Assembly (NCBI RefSeq): GCF_900115785.1
Contig: NZ_FOYS01000001.1
Span: 610,769 to 674,768 of the forward strand
DNA from: Halogeometricum limi
Lineage (GTDB): Archaea; Halobacteriota; Halobacteria; Halobacteriales; Haloferacaceae
Direction of reading: 5' to 3'
DNA: 64,000 nucleotides
Shown: positions 24,110 through 32,638 of the stretch, in pieces
Position numbering within the stretch: the stretch's first letter is position 1
Layout of the letters: the number at the start of each line of letters is the position of its first letter
Program-made: the position numbers and the translations under genes
The notes under the pieces: model-generated
What the model saw: only the letters and a program-made list of their open reading frames with translations
Told to the model about the DNA's origin: nothing
The model's database searches: none

Positions 24110-26370
24110 CGCCCGCCGTGGCCGGGGTAGTCGCGTTCGAACCGGTCCGCTATCTCGTCGCGACCGAGTTCGATGACGACCGGACGGCCGTGCGGGCAGG
24201 CGTAGGGGTTCTCGCAGTCGTCCAGCGCCGACAGGAGGTCGACGACGGACCCCTCCGTCAGTGACGTGTTGCCCGTCACCGAGGGGTAGCACGCCAGGTC
24301 CGCGAGGAGTTCGTCGGCGACGGCGTCGACCGTCTCGCGGCCGCCCGTCTCGCCCTCGCCGACGAACGCGGTCAGCACGTCGCGGAGGAGTTCCGGACGA
24401 AGCGCCTCGGCGAAGACGGCCGGAACGCTCCGCACCTCGACGGTTCGCTCGCCGGTCCGTCCGGCGTGAAAGCCCGTCTGCGCGAGGGCGTCGCGGTACT
24501 CCTCGAACAGGGCCGCTTCGCGCGCCGTGAGTTCGAGTTCGACGGCGTCGGCGAGTGCCTGCGTGGTCACGTCGCCCGCGAGTTCTCGCTGGAGGCGTTC
24601 GTAGTTCACCCGTTCGTCCGCGGCGTGTTGGTCGACGAGGACCAACCCCGCGTCCGTCTCGGCGACGATGTACGTGTCGTGCAGTTGCCCGAGGACGCGC
24701 ATCGACGGGAGGGTGTCGAGCGACGGTTCGAGCGTCGCGTCGTCGCCCGCGAGGTCACGCTGGACCGTCGGCGACCCGAGTCGGTTCGGCGTCGACCGCT
24801 CCCGGGAGGCGGGTTCGGGCGTCGCTCTCGTCTCGGCTGTCCCCGTCGTTCCGTCCGCCGGTTCGGTCGCTCCCGCCGTCTCTGCCGCCCTCTCAGCCGT
24901 CTCGGCTGTCTCGTCCAACGACGCCTGCACCTCCGTCGCGTCCGACCGCGCCTCCGTCGACGCCGGTTCGGTCGCCGTCGCTCTCGACTCCGTTACCGAT
25001 GCCGAGACGTCGTCCGAGGGGACGGCGCTGTCGTTGCTGTCGTCGCCGCGTGTACCGCCACCGGTGTCGTCTTCGCCGTCGTCGGTGCCGACGCTCGCAC
25101 TCGGTGTCCGCTCTGACCGTTCGGGACGCGAACGGGTCCGCCCCGCGGAGACGGCCCACGACTCGTCGCTCGTCGCGGTGGTCCCTCCTTCGGCCGTCTC
25201 GCCGGTCGTCGTGTCGGTCTCTCTCGTCGTGTCCGCGGTCGGCGGTTGCGGACTGTGTCCCTTCCCGCCGCGGGCCTCGGTCGTCGGCGACTCGGGGGCG
25301 ACGTTCGCTTCGTCGGGCGCGGACCGACCCCGCGGGGCCGAGGAGCGAATCAGTCCCTCCTCCAAGAGCGCCGACTCGACGGCGGACTGGACGGCGGTTT
25401 TCACGCCCGACTCGTCGTCGAACCGCACCTCCATCTTCCGCGGGTGGACGTTCACGTCCACCGTCTCCGGGGGGACGTCGACGAACAGGACGGCGAACGG
25501 GTAGCGGTCGGTGGCGAGTTGCCCGCCGTAGGCGTCCAAGACGGCCTCCCGGAGAACGCGAGCGGTCACGTACCGGTCGTTGACGAACGTCGAGAGGTAG
25601 TCGCGACCGCTCCGCGTCGTCTCCGGGTGACTCGCGAGTCCGGTGACGGCGGCGACCGGTTCCGAGTCGGGTTCGTGGTCGACGCGAATCATCGACTCTG
25701 CGACCTCTCTGCCGTAGACGGAGAGAACGGTCGATTCGAGACTGCCGCGGCCCTCGGTGGCGAACACCTCTCTGTCGTCGTGTTCCAAGGAGATGGCCAC
25801 GTCCGGGTTCGCGAGCGCGTACTGCGTGACGACGGTGTTCACGTGGTCGAACTCCGTCGCCGTCGTCTTCAGGAACTTCCGGCGGGCGGGCGTGTTGAAG
25901 AACAGGTCGTCGACTTCGACGACGGTCCCCTCGGGACAGCCCGCGGGACTCACGCCCGTCACCTCGCCGCCTTCGACGCGCAACTCGGTTCCCGCGTCGC
26001 CGCCGCGGGGTTTCGACCGAACGGTGAGACGCGAGACGGCCCCGATGGTGTGGAGTGCCTCGCCGCGGAAGCCGAGGGTTCCGACGCCCGCCTCCAGGTC
26101 CTCGATGTCGGCTATCTTGCTCGTCGTGTGCTCTTCGACGGCGACCTGGACGTCGTCGCGGTCCATCCCCACGCCGTCGTCGCGGACGCGGACGCCCTCG
26201 GTACCGCCGGACTCGACGGCGACGGAGATGCGGTTCGCGTCGGCGTCGAGGCTGTTCTCGACGAGTTCCTTGACGACCGATGCGGGTCGTTCGACGACCT
26301 CACCGGCGGCTATCTGGTGGACTGTCCGGTCGTCGAGCGCGCGGATGGTCGGTCGGTCGTCGTCGGTCAC
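24097..26370 (-). CDS. mutL: DNA mismatch repair protein MutL (endonuclease type)
   Basis: The 757-residue protein starts at a GTG (26370) that shares GTGA with the stop of the Nudix gene upstream. The N-terminal GHKL ATPase has motifs [33 protein letters not shown] and [10 protein letters not shown] long acidic low-complexity linker spans about 360-560. The C-terminal dimerisation domain carries the metal-dependent nicking motif DQHA(x)2E(x)4E ([12 protein letters not shown]) and a CPHGRP motif near the end. This is therefore the nicking type found in organisms without MutH. It acts with MutS, encoded at 29695-32364. Confidence 0.96.
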   Translation of the reverse strand: MTDDDRPTIRALDDRTVHQIAAGEVVERPASVVKELVENSLDADANRISVAVESGGTEGVRVRDDGVGMDRDDVQVAVEEHTTSKIADIEDLEAGVGTLGFRGEALHTIGAVSRLTVRSKPRGGDAGTELRVEGGEVTGVSPAGCPEGTVVEVDDLFFNTPARRKFLKTTATEFDHVNTVVTQYALANPDVAISLEHDDREVFATEGRGSLESTVLSVYGREVAESMIRVDHEPDSEPVAAVTGLASHPETTRSGRDYLSTFVNDRYVTARVLREAVLDAYGGQLATDRYPFAVLFVDVPPETVDVNVHPRKMEVRFDDESGVKTAVQSAVESALLEEGLIRSSAPRGRSAPDEANVAPESPTTEARGGKGHSPQPPTADTTRETDTTTGETAEGGTTATSDESWAVSAGRTRSRPERSERTPSASVGTDDGEDDTGGGTRGDDSNDSAVPSDDVSASVTESRATATEPASTEARSDATEVQASLDETAETAERAAETAGATEPADGTTGTAETRATPEPASRERSTPNRLGSPTVQRDLAGDDATLEPSLDTLPSMRVLGQLHDTYIVAETDAGLVLVDQHAADERVNYERLQRELAGDVTTQALADAVELELTAREAALFEEYRDALAQTGFHAGRTGERTVEVRSVPAVFAEALRPELLRDVLTAFVGEGETGGRETVDAVADELLADLACYPSVTGNTSLTEGSVVDLLSALDDCENPYACPHGRPVVIELGRDEIADRFERDYPGHGGRRVE

Positions 26371-26771
26371 TCCTCGCGCACCTCGGTGGCGTTGCTCACC
26401 GCCTCGCCCTGCGGGCCGCTGAGACGCGTCTCGGCCGTCGACGGTGCGAGCCACTCGTACTCGATGTGCTCGTCGCTCAACGAGACCGCTCGCTCGGTCA
26501 CCGTACAGTAGTAGTAGACGCCGAACCGGCCGTTGTCGTCGTCGTTCCGCCACGCGACGGCGTGGACCGGTTGGCCGAGTTCGACGTCCAGACCGGTCTC
26601 TTCGGCTATCTCCCGCGCGACTCCTTCGTCGGCGTCCTCCTCGGCCCCTAGTCGTCCGCCGGGCAGTTCCCAGCCTTCGTCCGTGGTTCGGCGGACGACG
26701 AGTACCTCGCCGCCGGGACCGAACAGCACTCCTCGAAGACTCACCGTCGCCCGGAGTGGTCTCTCAGTCAT
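26367..26771 (-). CDS. Nudix hydrolase, MutT-like, translationally coupled to mutL
   Basis: The 134-residue protein has a complete Nudix box GGRLGAEEDADEGVAREIAEETGL (G-x5-E-x7-REIAEETGL). It should hydrolyse a nucleoside diphosphate derivative; the substrate is not evident. Its TGA overlaps the GTG of mutL by 4 bases, so the two are likely co-translated. This suggests a role linked to mutation avoidance, such as cleaning oxidised nucleotides, but that is inference. It starts at the ATG at 26771. Confidence 0.88.
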   Translation of the reverse strand: MTERPLRATVSLRGVLFGPGGEVLVVRRTTDEGWELPGGRLGAEEDADEGVAREIAEETGLDVELGQPVHAVAWRNDDDNGRFGVYYYCTVTERAVSLSDEHIEYEWLAPSTAETRLSGPQGEAVSNATEVREE

Positions 26772-26887
26772 CGTCTGACAGTGGGCGTTCGCTCCCTTGT
26801 ACTTTCGCCATACTGTCGGGTCGTGAAGACGAGTTCGCGCCCGTGTCGGCCGATGCAAACGCTATGTTCTGACCCCGGCGAGACGAC

Positions 26888-26938
26888 CTATATAGCGACT
26901 CGGTAGCAAATATATACTCTAGCCCGAATGTTTATATC
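26888..26938 (+). promoter_or_regulatory. Three successive TATA-like elements upstream of the phosphoesterase gene
   Basis: CTATATAG (26888-26895), AATATATACT (26908-26917) and TTTATATC (26931-26938) lie about 20 bases apart. The last is about 30 bases before the ATG at 26965 and is the best promoter. The outer ones may serve alternative starts or the divergent Nudix-mutL genes. Confidence 0.5.
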
Positions 26939-26964
26939 CTACACGGCTGCTAGACTATCCATCG

Positions 26965-27975
26965 ATGGGAGTCGAAGAGTTCGCCGACCGACCGCTCTAC
27001 ACCGGAGACGACTCCGCTTCCGAAACGACCTACCGAACACTCACCGCCGGAGACGCGCCGTTCGCGCGGTTCGAGCGTCCGCGGGCCGCCTCGCCGACGA
27101 CGGTGGCCGTCGTCTCCGACCCGCACGTCTCGGTGGACGAACGCGGGTCGTGGAAGCTGTACCACCGGACCCAACGACGACTCCGGGAGGCCGTCTCGGA
27201 CGTTGAGGCGCAGGGTGCCGACGCTCTCGTCGTCGCGGGTGACCTCTCGAAAGACGGCGAGCGACGGAACCTCCGGTGGGTGCAGTCCGTCCTCGACTCC
27301 GCCGGCGTCCCCGTCCTCTGTATCCCCGGTAACCACGACGTGAAGGAGCGTAGCGTCGCCCACTTCGAACGCCGCTTCACCGACGACGGATTCCCGGTTC
27401 ACCTCTCGCTGGACGGCCCCGACGTCGTCGGTCTGAACAGTGCGATGGCGCTCGACGCCGACGGGGAACGGGAGGCCGTCGTCTCCGCGGACCAACTCGC
27501 GTGGTTAGAGGAGACGCTCCCGGAGACGACGGACCCCATCGTCGTCTCCCATCACAACCTCCCGGGCCTCGCCGACCACATCGGCGGCGACGGCTGGGCA
27601 CCGCACCCGCCACTCGCGAACGCCGACGAACTCACCGACGTGCTCTCGCGACACGACGTGCCGCTTCACCTCTCGGGGCACGTCCACCTCGCCGCTCTCG
27701 TCCGCTACCGCGGGGTCCGCGGCCTCGTCGCTCCGGCGCTCTCGTCGTTCCCGCAGTCGTACCTCCTCCTCGAGATAGACGAGATGGGCACGACGGTCCA
27801 CTGCCGGACCACCGCCACCGAGTCGGGTCTCGAAGAGGCGTACGACCACTCGCTGTCACACTCCGCCCGCAGCGAGACCATCGCCGGACTCACGGCAGAA
27901 CAACTCACTCGGCTCCCCCTCGTGGACGAACGGACGGACGAGACGGGAGAGATTCCCCCGATTCACCGTCCGTAG
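26965..27975 (+). CDS. Calcineurin-like metallophosphoesterase
   Basis: The cytosolic 336-residue phosphoesterase has the five metal motifs in order: SDPHV (D-x-H), GDLSKDGERRN (GD), GNHDVKE (GNHD), SHHN and SGHVHLA (GHxH). Such enzymes use two metal ions to cleave phosphomonoesters or diesters such as cyclic nucleotides. The substrate is unknown. It is divergent from the Nudix-mutL pair and convergent with the ATP-grasp gene. Confidence 0.92.
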   Translation: MGVEEFADRPLYTGDDSASETTYRTLTAGDAPFARFERPRAASPTTVAVVSDPHVSVDERGSWKLYHRTQRRLREAVSDVEAQGADALVVAGDLSKDGERRNLRWVQSVLDSAGVPVLCIPGNHDVKERSVAHFERRFTDDGFPVHLSLDGPDVVGLNSAMALDADGEREAVVSADQLAWLEETLPETTDPIVVSHHNLPGLADHIGGDGWAPHPPLANADELTDVLSRHDVPLHLSGHVHLAALVRYRGVRGLVAPALSSFPQSYLLLEIDEMGTTVHCRTTATESGLEEAYDHSLSHSARSETIAGLTAEQLTRLPLVDERTDETGEIPPIHRP

Positions 27976-28000
27976 CGCCGGTTACGGTCCGTAACGTCGG

Positions 28001-28780
28001 TTACCGCCCGTAGCGGTGGCGACGGCGCGCGTCCTCGCAGGCCCGCCGGAGGACCGTCTCGTACACCTCGACGGCGTCTTCGACGCCGTCCAGACTCACG
28101 ACCGGATTCACGTCGATGACGTAGTACGACTTGTGAACCACGACGTCGAGTTCGAAGACGGAGAGGTCGAACAGCGTCGACACCTCCGCGGCTAACTCGA
28201 CGAAGCGCCCGGGGACGCGGACTTCCTCCCACGCGTCGGTCCGCGAGTGGCGTTCGCTCGCTCGAATCTCGCTACCGACGCCGAACACCTTGAAACTCCG
28301 CGCGGGGACGACGTACCGTTCGACCAACCGCTCTCCCTCGAACCGCAACGCCCCCGAGAACACGACGTCGAGACGGTGCCCGCCGGGTTCGAGTTCGTGC
28401 CGCGGCTTGACCACCACGGGCGGTTTCAGCGTAATCTCGTCGGCCCGCCCGTACTCGAACGGGACGAACGGGAGTCCGGCGTCGACGCACGCGCGGGCCG
28501 CGAGGAGTCTGTCTTCGGTCTGCACCGCGCCGGCGTAGGAGTTCACCGTCGGGATGCCCGCCTCGCGGGCGACTTCGAAGTCCGCGAACGCCGCCGGCGA
28601 CCACCCGGCCATGTGGTAGAGGTCGAGTTCCATCTCGGGGAGGTCCGGGTGTCGCCGCCGGTGGTCCAAGACGACGACGTCGGCCCACGAGCGGAGTCGC
28701 TCGAAGAGGCGGTATTTCACCGGGTTGCCGTGACGCTTCTTGTAGGTGATTCCGATTCGCGGGCGGGGTGCGGTGCTCAT
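28001..28780 (-). CDS. ATP-grasp-fold protein (RimK/ITPK-like)
   Basis: The 259-residue protein starts GITYKKRHGNPVKYRLFERLRS. It has ATP-grasp features: an N-terminal Rossmann-like part, PTVNSYAGAVQTEDRLLAAR, a lysine in the ATP pocket (PPVVVKPRHE), and metal ligands in FELDVVVHKSYYVIDVNPVVS (D-x-N). This superfamily joins a carboxylate to an amine or phosphorylates inositol phosphates. The closest types are RimK-like ligases and inositol trisphosphate 5/6-kinases. The substrate cannot be inferred. It is co-directional with the Nudix gene upstream. Confidence 0.75.
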   Translation of the reverse strand: MSTAPRPRIGITYKKRHGNPVKYRLFERLRSWADVVVLDHRRRHPDLPEMELDLYHMAGWSPAAFADFEVAREAGIPTVNSYAGAVQTEDRLLAARACVDAGLPFVPFEYGRADEITLKPPVVVKPRHELEPGGHRLDVVFSGALRFEGERLVERYVVPARSFKVFGVGSEIRASERHSRTDAWEEVRVPGRFVELAAEVSTLFDLSVFELDVVVHKSYYVIDVNPVVSLDGVEDAVEVYETVLRRACEDARRRHRYGR

Positions 28781-28915
28781 CGTCGGGACGTTCGAGTGGC
28801 GTCGCGCGGCCGTCGACGACGCTCCTCGTACCGCCTACGACTTCGCCGCTGAGGCCCGTAATCGTTTGCTACCGTCGCCGACACGCACTGTCAGCCCCGG
28901 CGACTGGTGTCTCGG

Positions 28916-29437
28916 TCACCGTTCCGTTTCTTCGCCTGCGGTCCCCGTCCCGTTGGTCAACGTCTCTGTGTCACCGTCGAGTCCGCTGACGTGGACGCCC
29001 GACCGTTCCCACCGCGGCTCGTGGTTCGTCTCCGCGAGCGCCCGTCGGAGGCTCCGGTACTCGTCGACCTGTTTGAGGTTCGTCTCGGCTATCGCCTGCG
29101 CCCCCCGCCACGCGAACCCGACGTGTTCGTCACTGAGTTCGACGGCGTCCCCCTCGAAGGCGCACCGGTAGACGACGGCGAACTTGCCGCGCTTCTTGTT
29201 CTTCTTCAGTTTGCGCACCGTCGTCTCGACGGGTTCGGCCGCGGTGACGGCGAGTCCGGTCTCCTCGCGTATCTCGCGGTCGAGACTCTCCCGGGCCGTC
29301 TCGCCGTACTCTATCTTTCCGCCGGGGAGTTCCCACGTCCCGTCGGGATTTTTGAGGACGAGCGCTTCCGTCTGCTCGTCGCCGTCTCGAAGGAGGATGC
29401 CGCGCTGGACCACCTTCGCCCACACGTTCTTACCCAT
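28916..29437 (-). CDS. Nudix hydrolase (second)
   Basis: The 173-residue protein has Nudix box GGKIEYGETARESLDREIREETGL, which is complete. The N-terminus AKVVQRGILLRDGD and the basic loop KLKKNKKRGKF are notable for so acidic a proteome and could touch nucleic acid or a nucleotide. It lies between mutS and the ATP-grasp gene, all on the minus strand. Its ATG (29437) overlaps the end of a possible 45-codon ORF. Substrate unknown. Confidence 0.88.
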   Translation of the reverse strand: MGKNVWAKVVQRGILLRDGDEQTEALVLKNPDGTWELPGGKIEYGETARESLDREIREETGLAVTAAEPVETTVRKLKKNKKRGKFAVVYRCAFEGDAVELSDEHVGFAWRGAQAIAETNLKQVDEYRSLRRALAETNHEPRWERSGVHVSGLDGDTETLTNGTGTAGEETER

Positions 29438-29567
29438 CCTGTGCCTCCGTCTCGCGCCGTGCGGCGGGCGGTACCGCCGAGAGGGACGCGCTTCGCACGA
29501 CGGCGTTCAGCACCGAACGGTAGCGGGCGGACACGGCCGACGCGGAGCGCCGACGAACAGCGTTCAT
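29430..29567 (-). CDS. Possible 45-residue protein overlapping the Nudix start
   Basis: An ATG-started frame reads MNAVRRRSASAVSARYRSVL and ends ETEAQDG, with its TAA inside the ATGGGTAA that begins the Nudix gene. The overlap suits translational coupling. The protein is basic (many Arg), unlike typical haloarchaeal proteins, and the frame may be fortuitous in GC-rich DNA. The 257-base gap between mutS and this Nudix gene otherwise holds no recognisable gene. Confidence 0.25.
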   Translation of the reverse strand: MNAVRRRSASAVSARYRSVLNAVVRSASLSAVPPAARRETEAQDG

Positions 29568-29694
29568 TGGTCACTCGAAGCGAGTGCGGCGTATCAATCC
29601 CGTGTTTGTTCGACGAGACGTTCGACGTCGGCGATTTCTCGACGTTCGGGACGACGAGCGACCGGAACGACCCGTCTTCGTCGGCGTTCTGGCG

Positions 29695-32364
29695 CTACTC
29701 CTCTCGCTCCAGTCGTCGCTGCCACTCTTGGACTTTCGACAGCAACTCCACGGGCGACGTCTGGTTCACGTCGGTCCCGACCAACTCGTCGACGACCGAC
29801 TGCATTTCGGGGTCGACCGCTCCACCGCTCTCGTCCCCCTCGCTCTGTCCGTTCTCGGACGCGGTGTCGTAGCCGCCGCTCTGCAGGTCGAACACGACCT
29901 GTTTCGTCCCACCGCTTCCCGACGCCGACCCGCCGCGCACGTCCACCGCGCGGTCCGCGCGGAGTTTCGCCAGCACGTCCCGCGCTCTGTCGGTGACGGG
30001 GTCGGGAACGCCCGCCAACTCGGCGACGTAGACGCCGTAGGACCGGTCGGCCGGTCCCTCCTCGACGTTTCTGAGGAACGTCACGTCGCCGTCGTGTTCG
30101 TCGGCCGCGACGTGGACGTTCGCCGCCCGCGGCAACTGCGCTGCCAACTCGGTCAGTTCGTGGTAGTGCGTCGCAAAGAGCGTTTTCGGACCGCCCGTCC
30201 CCGCCGAGTCGATGCCGTCGGCGTGGTGGAGATACTCCGTCGCCGCCCACGCGATGGAGATGCCGTCATACGTCGCCGTCCCGCGACCGACTTCGTCCAG
30301 GATGACGAGCGAGTCTTCCGTCGCGGAGTGGAGGATGTTCGACAACTCCTGCATCTCGACCATGAACGTCGAGCGACCCTGCGCGAGTTCGTCGAGTGCG
30401 CCGACGCGGGTGTAGATGCCGTCGACGACGCCGATTTCGGCCGAGCGCGCGGGGACGAAGCTCCCGACTTGCGCGAGGAGGACGATGAGCGCCGCCTGTC
30501 GCATGTAGGTGGACTTCCCGCTCATGTTCGGCCCGGTGACGACGAGGAAGCGCCGGTCGTCGTCCATGTACAGGTCGTTCGGGACGAACTCCGTCGTCGA
30601 CTCCACGACGGGGTGTCGCCCCGCCTCGATGCGGAGCGGACCGGGTTCGGTGAGCGTCGGGCGCGTCCAGTCGTTGCCGGCGGCGTGCGTGGCCAAGGAG
30701 ACGAGGACGTCCACCTCGGCGAGGGCGCGCCCGACGTCCTGCAGGAGTTCTGCGTGGTCGGCCACGCGTTCGCGCAGTTCGCAGAACAGGTCGTACTCCA
30801 ACTCGCCGCGGGACTCTTCGAGGCGGAGGATGTCGCGCTCTCGTTCCTCCAGTTCGTCGGTGACGAACCGTTTTGAGTTCTTCAGCGTCTTTATCTCGCG
30901 GTAGTGTTCCGGCACCTGGTCGGCGACGGACTTGCCCACTTGGATGTAGTAGCCGTCGGTCTTGTTCCGGTCGACGGTGACGTGCGAGAGGCCGTACTGC
31001 CGTTTCTCCCGGTCCGCGAGCGTCTCTATCCAGCGTGCGGCCTCCTCGTGGCTCTCGATGAGTCCGTCGAGTTCGTCGTCGTACCCCGTCCGGAACAGTC
31101 CGCCCTGCCGAACCGTCTTCGGCGGGTCGTCGGCGAGTGCGTCCGCCAGTTCGTCGTGGAGGGCGGCCGCCGCGTCTCTGTCGGGCCGCCGAACGACGTC
31201 CGCGAGCGGCGAGTCCGCGAGCGGTCCGTCCTCTATCGCGTCGGCGACGGCCGGCAGGACGGCGAGCGTGTCGCGAACCGAGAGAAGCGCGTTCGCGTCC
31301 GCGCTCCCCGATGCGGTGCGCGCCGCGAGGCGTTCGAGGTCGTACACGCCGTCCAGCGTGTCGCGGACGCGTTCGCGGGCGAGCGCCTCCGTCGCCAACG
31401 CGGAGACGGCGTCGAGGCGGCGTTCGAGTTCCGCGGTGTCGCGACGGGGTCGGATGACCCACTCGCGGAGGAGTCGCCCGCCCGGACTCGTCACCGTGTG
31501 GTCGATGGCGTCGACGAGCGACCCGCTTCGGTCGCCGTGCATCGTCTCGGTCAGTTCGAGGTTTCGCTGCGTCGTCGCGTCGAGTTCGAGGTGGTCGCGC
31601 GTCTCGTACGTCTGCAGGCGCGTCATCGACTGCCGGACGCCCGTTCCCGTCTCCTCGACGTACCGCAGGAGACCACCGGCCGCGCGGACGGCGAGCGTCG
31701 AGTCGAGTCCGACGCTCTCCAGCGTCTCTCGGCCGAACTGTTTGCCGACGACGTGTTTGGCCCGCCCGGGAGCGAAGGCGTCCACCTCGAACAGCGACAG
31801 CGAGGCGTCCGTCTCCTCGCGGAGGCGACGCAGAAAGTCGTCGTCGCCCCGGACGGTCGGTCCGGGAAGCACCTCGACGGGGGCGAAGCGATACAGTTCG
31901 GCGTACGCGGCGTCGGCGTCGGCCGCCTCGGTGACGAAGAACTGCCCGGTGGTCACGTCCGCGAACGCCAGTCCGACGCGTTCTCCCCCCTCGTCGGCGA
32001 CGACGGCGGCGATGTACCGCGCGTCGGCGTCCGACGTCTCCAGCAGAGTTCCGGGCGTCACGACGCGCGTAATCTCGCGGTAGTGGCCGTCGTCGTCTTC
32101 GAACTGGTCGGCGACGGCGACGCGGTAGCCGCGTTCGACGAGCACTTTCAGATACGGCGTGAGGTCGGCTATCGGCACGCCGGCCATCGGGTACGACGAC
32201 CCGTGCGAGGACTTCTGCGACACTTTCAGGTCCAACTCCTCGGCGACGAACTCCGCGTCGTCGCCGAAGAACTCGTAGAAATCACCGCACTGCATCGTCA
32301 GCACGTCCGCGTCCGTCTCGGCCTTCAAAGAGAGAAACTGGTCGACGATTCCCTGCGAGGTCAT
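29695..32364 (-). CDS. mutS: DNA mismatch repair protein MutS
   Basis: The 889-residue MutS1-type protein has the N-terminal mismatch-reading motif GDFYEFFGDDA (Phe-x-Glu), then connector, lever and clamp domains. The C-terminal ABC-type ATPase has Walker A GPNMSGKSTYMRQ, Walker B DEVGRGTATYDG and FATHYHELT. It scans DNA for mismatches and recruits MutL (24097-26370). Length is normal. A short disordered acidic insert lies near 820-850, and the end, ELLSKVQEWQRRLEREE, resembles a tetramerisation helix. Confidence 0.97.
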   Translation of the reverse strand: MTSQGIVDQFLSLKAETDADVLTMQCGDFYEFFGDDAEFVAEELDLKVSQKSSHGSSYPMAGVPIADLTPYLKVLVERGYRVAVADQFEDDDGHYREITRVVTPGTLLETSDADARYIAAVVADEGGERVGLAFADVTTGQFFVTEAADADAAYAELYRFAPVEVLPGPTVRGDDDFLRRLREETDASLSLFEVDAFAPGRAKHVVGKQFGRETLESVGLDSTLAVRAAGGLLRYVEETGTGVRQSMTRLQTYETRDHLELDATTQRNLELTETMHGDRSGSLVDAIDHTVTSPGGRLLREWVIRPRRDTAELERRLDAVSALATEALARERVRDTLDGVYDLERLAARTASGSADANALLSVRDTLAVLPAVADAIEDGPLADSPLADVVRRPDRDAAAALHDELADALADDPPKTVRQGGLFRTGYDDELDGLIESHEEAARWIETLADREKRQYGLSHVTVDRNKTDGYYIQVGKSVADQVPEHYREIKTLKNSKRFVTDELEERERDILRLEESRGELEYDLFCELRERVADHAELLQDVGRALAEVDVLVSLATHAAGNDWTRPTLTEPGPLRIEAGRHPVVESTTEFVPNDLYMDDDRRFLVVTGPNMSGKSTYMRQAALIVLLAQVGSFVPARSAEIGVVDGIYTRVGALDELAQGRSTFMVEMQELSNILHSATEDSLVILDEVGRGTATYDGISIAWAATEYLHHADGIDSAGTGGPKTLFATHYHELTELAAQLPRAANVHVAADEHDGDVTFLRNVEEGPADRSYGVYVAELAGVPDPVTDRARDVLAKLRADRAVDVRGGSASGSGGTKQVVFDLQSGGYDTASENGQSEGDESGGAVDPEMQSVVDELVGTDVNQTSPVELLSKVQEWQRRLEREE

Positions 32365-32444
32365 GTCTCAACGGTCGCCGTCTGGCCGATAAAACACTGC
32401 GGTCTGCGGGGCGGCGCATTCGAGACGTCACGACCGTGCGAGCG

Positions 32445-32570
32445 TTTAAGCGCGAACACGAGGCCAGGCCCGCCGTGACCTGAGTTCGGCCACGGGCGGT
32501 TACGCGGAGTACGGCACGCCCGCCCGTGGAGACGTCCGTGCTGTCAGTTCGCTATCCGGTGTCGCGCTCG
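32445..32570 (+). ncRNA. Candidate small RNA: TTTAAG promoter followed by a strong hairpin
   Basis: In the 274-base space between divergently placed mutS and the end of nuoCD there is no convincing ORF. A TATA-like TTTAAG sits at 32445-32450, and about 25 bases after it a transcript would start near 32472. From there a 10-base perfect stem CCACGGGCGG (32490-32499) / CCGCCCGTGG (32520-32529) encloses a 20-base loop. I could not match it to tRNA, RNase P or SRP RNA. The 3' end is a guess. Confidence 0.3.
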
Positions 32571-32638
32571 CCCCGTACGAGGCGGTCGTACGCCCGGTGT
32601 TCGTCCGACTGTCGAGAGAACCTTCGAGGCGACGTGAC

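Noticed and set aside
32460-32570. SRP (7S) RNA or RNase P RNA in the mutS-nuoCD spacer
   Set aside because: The space is too short and the conserved SRP helix 8 and RNase P core motifs are not present; only a simple hairpin is seen.
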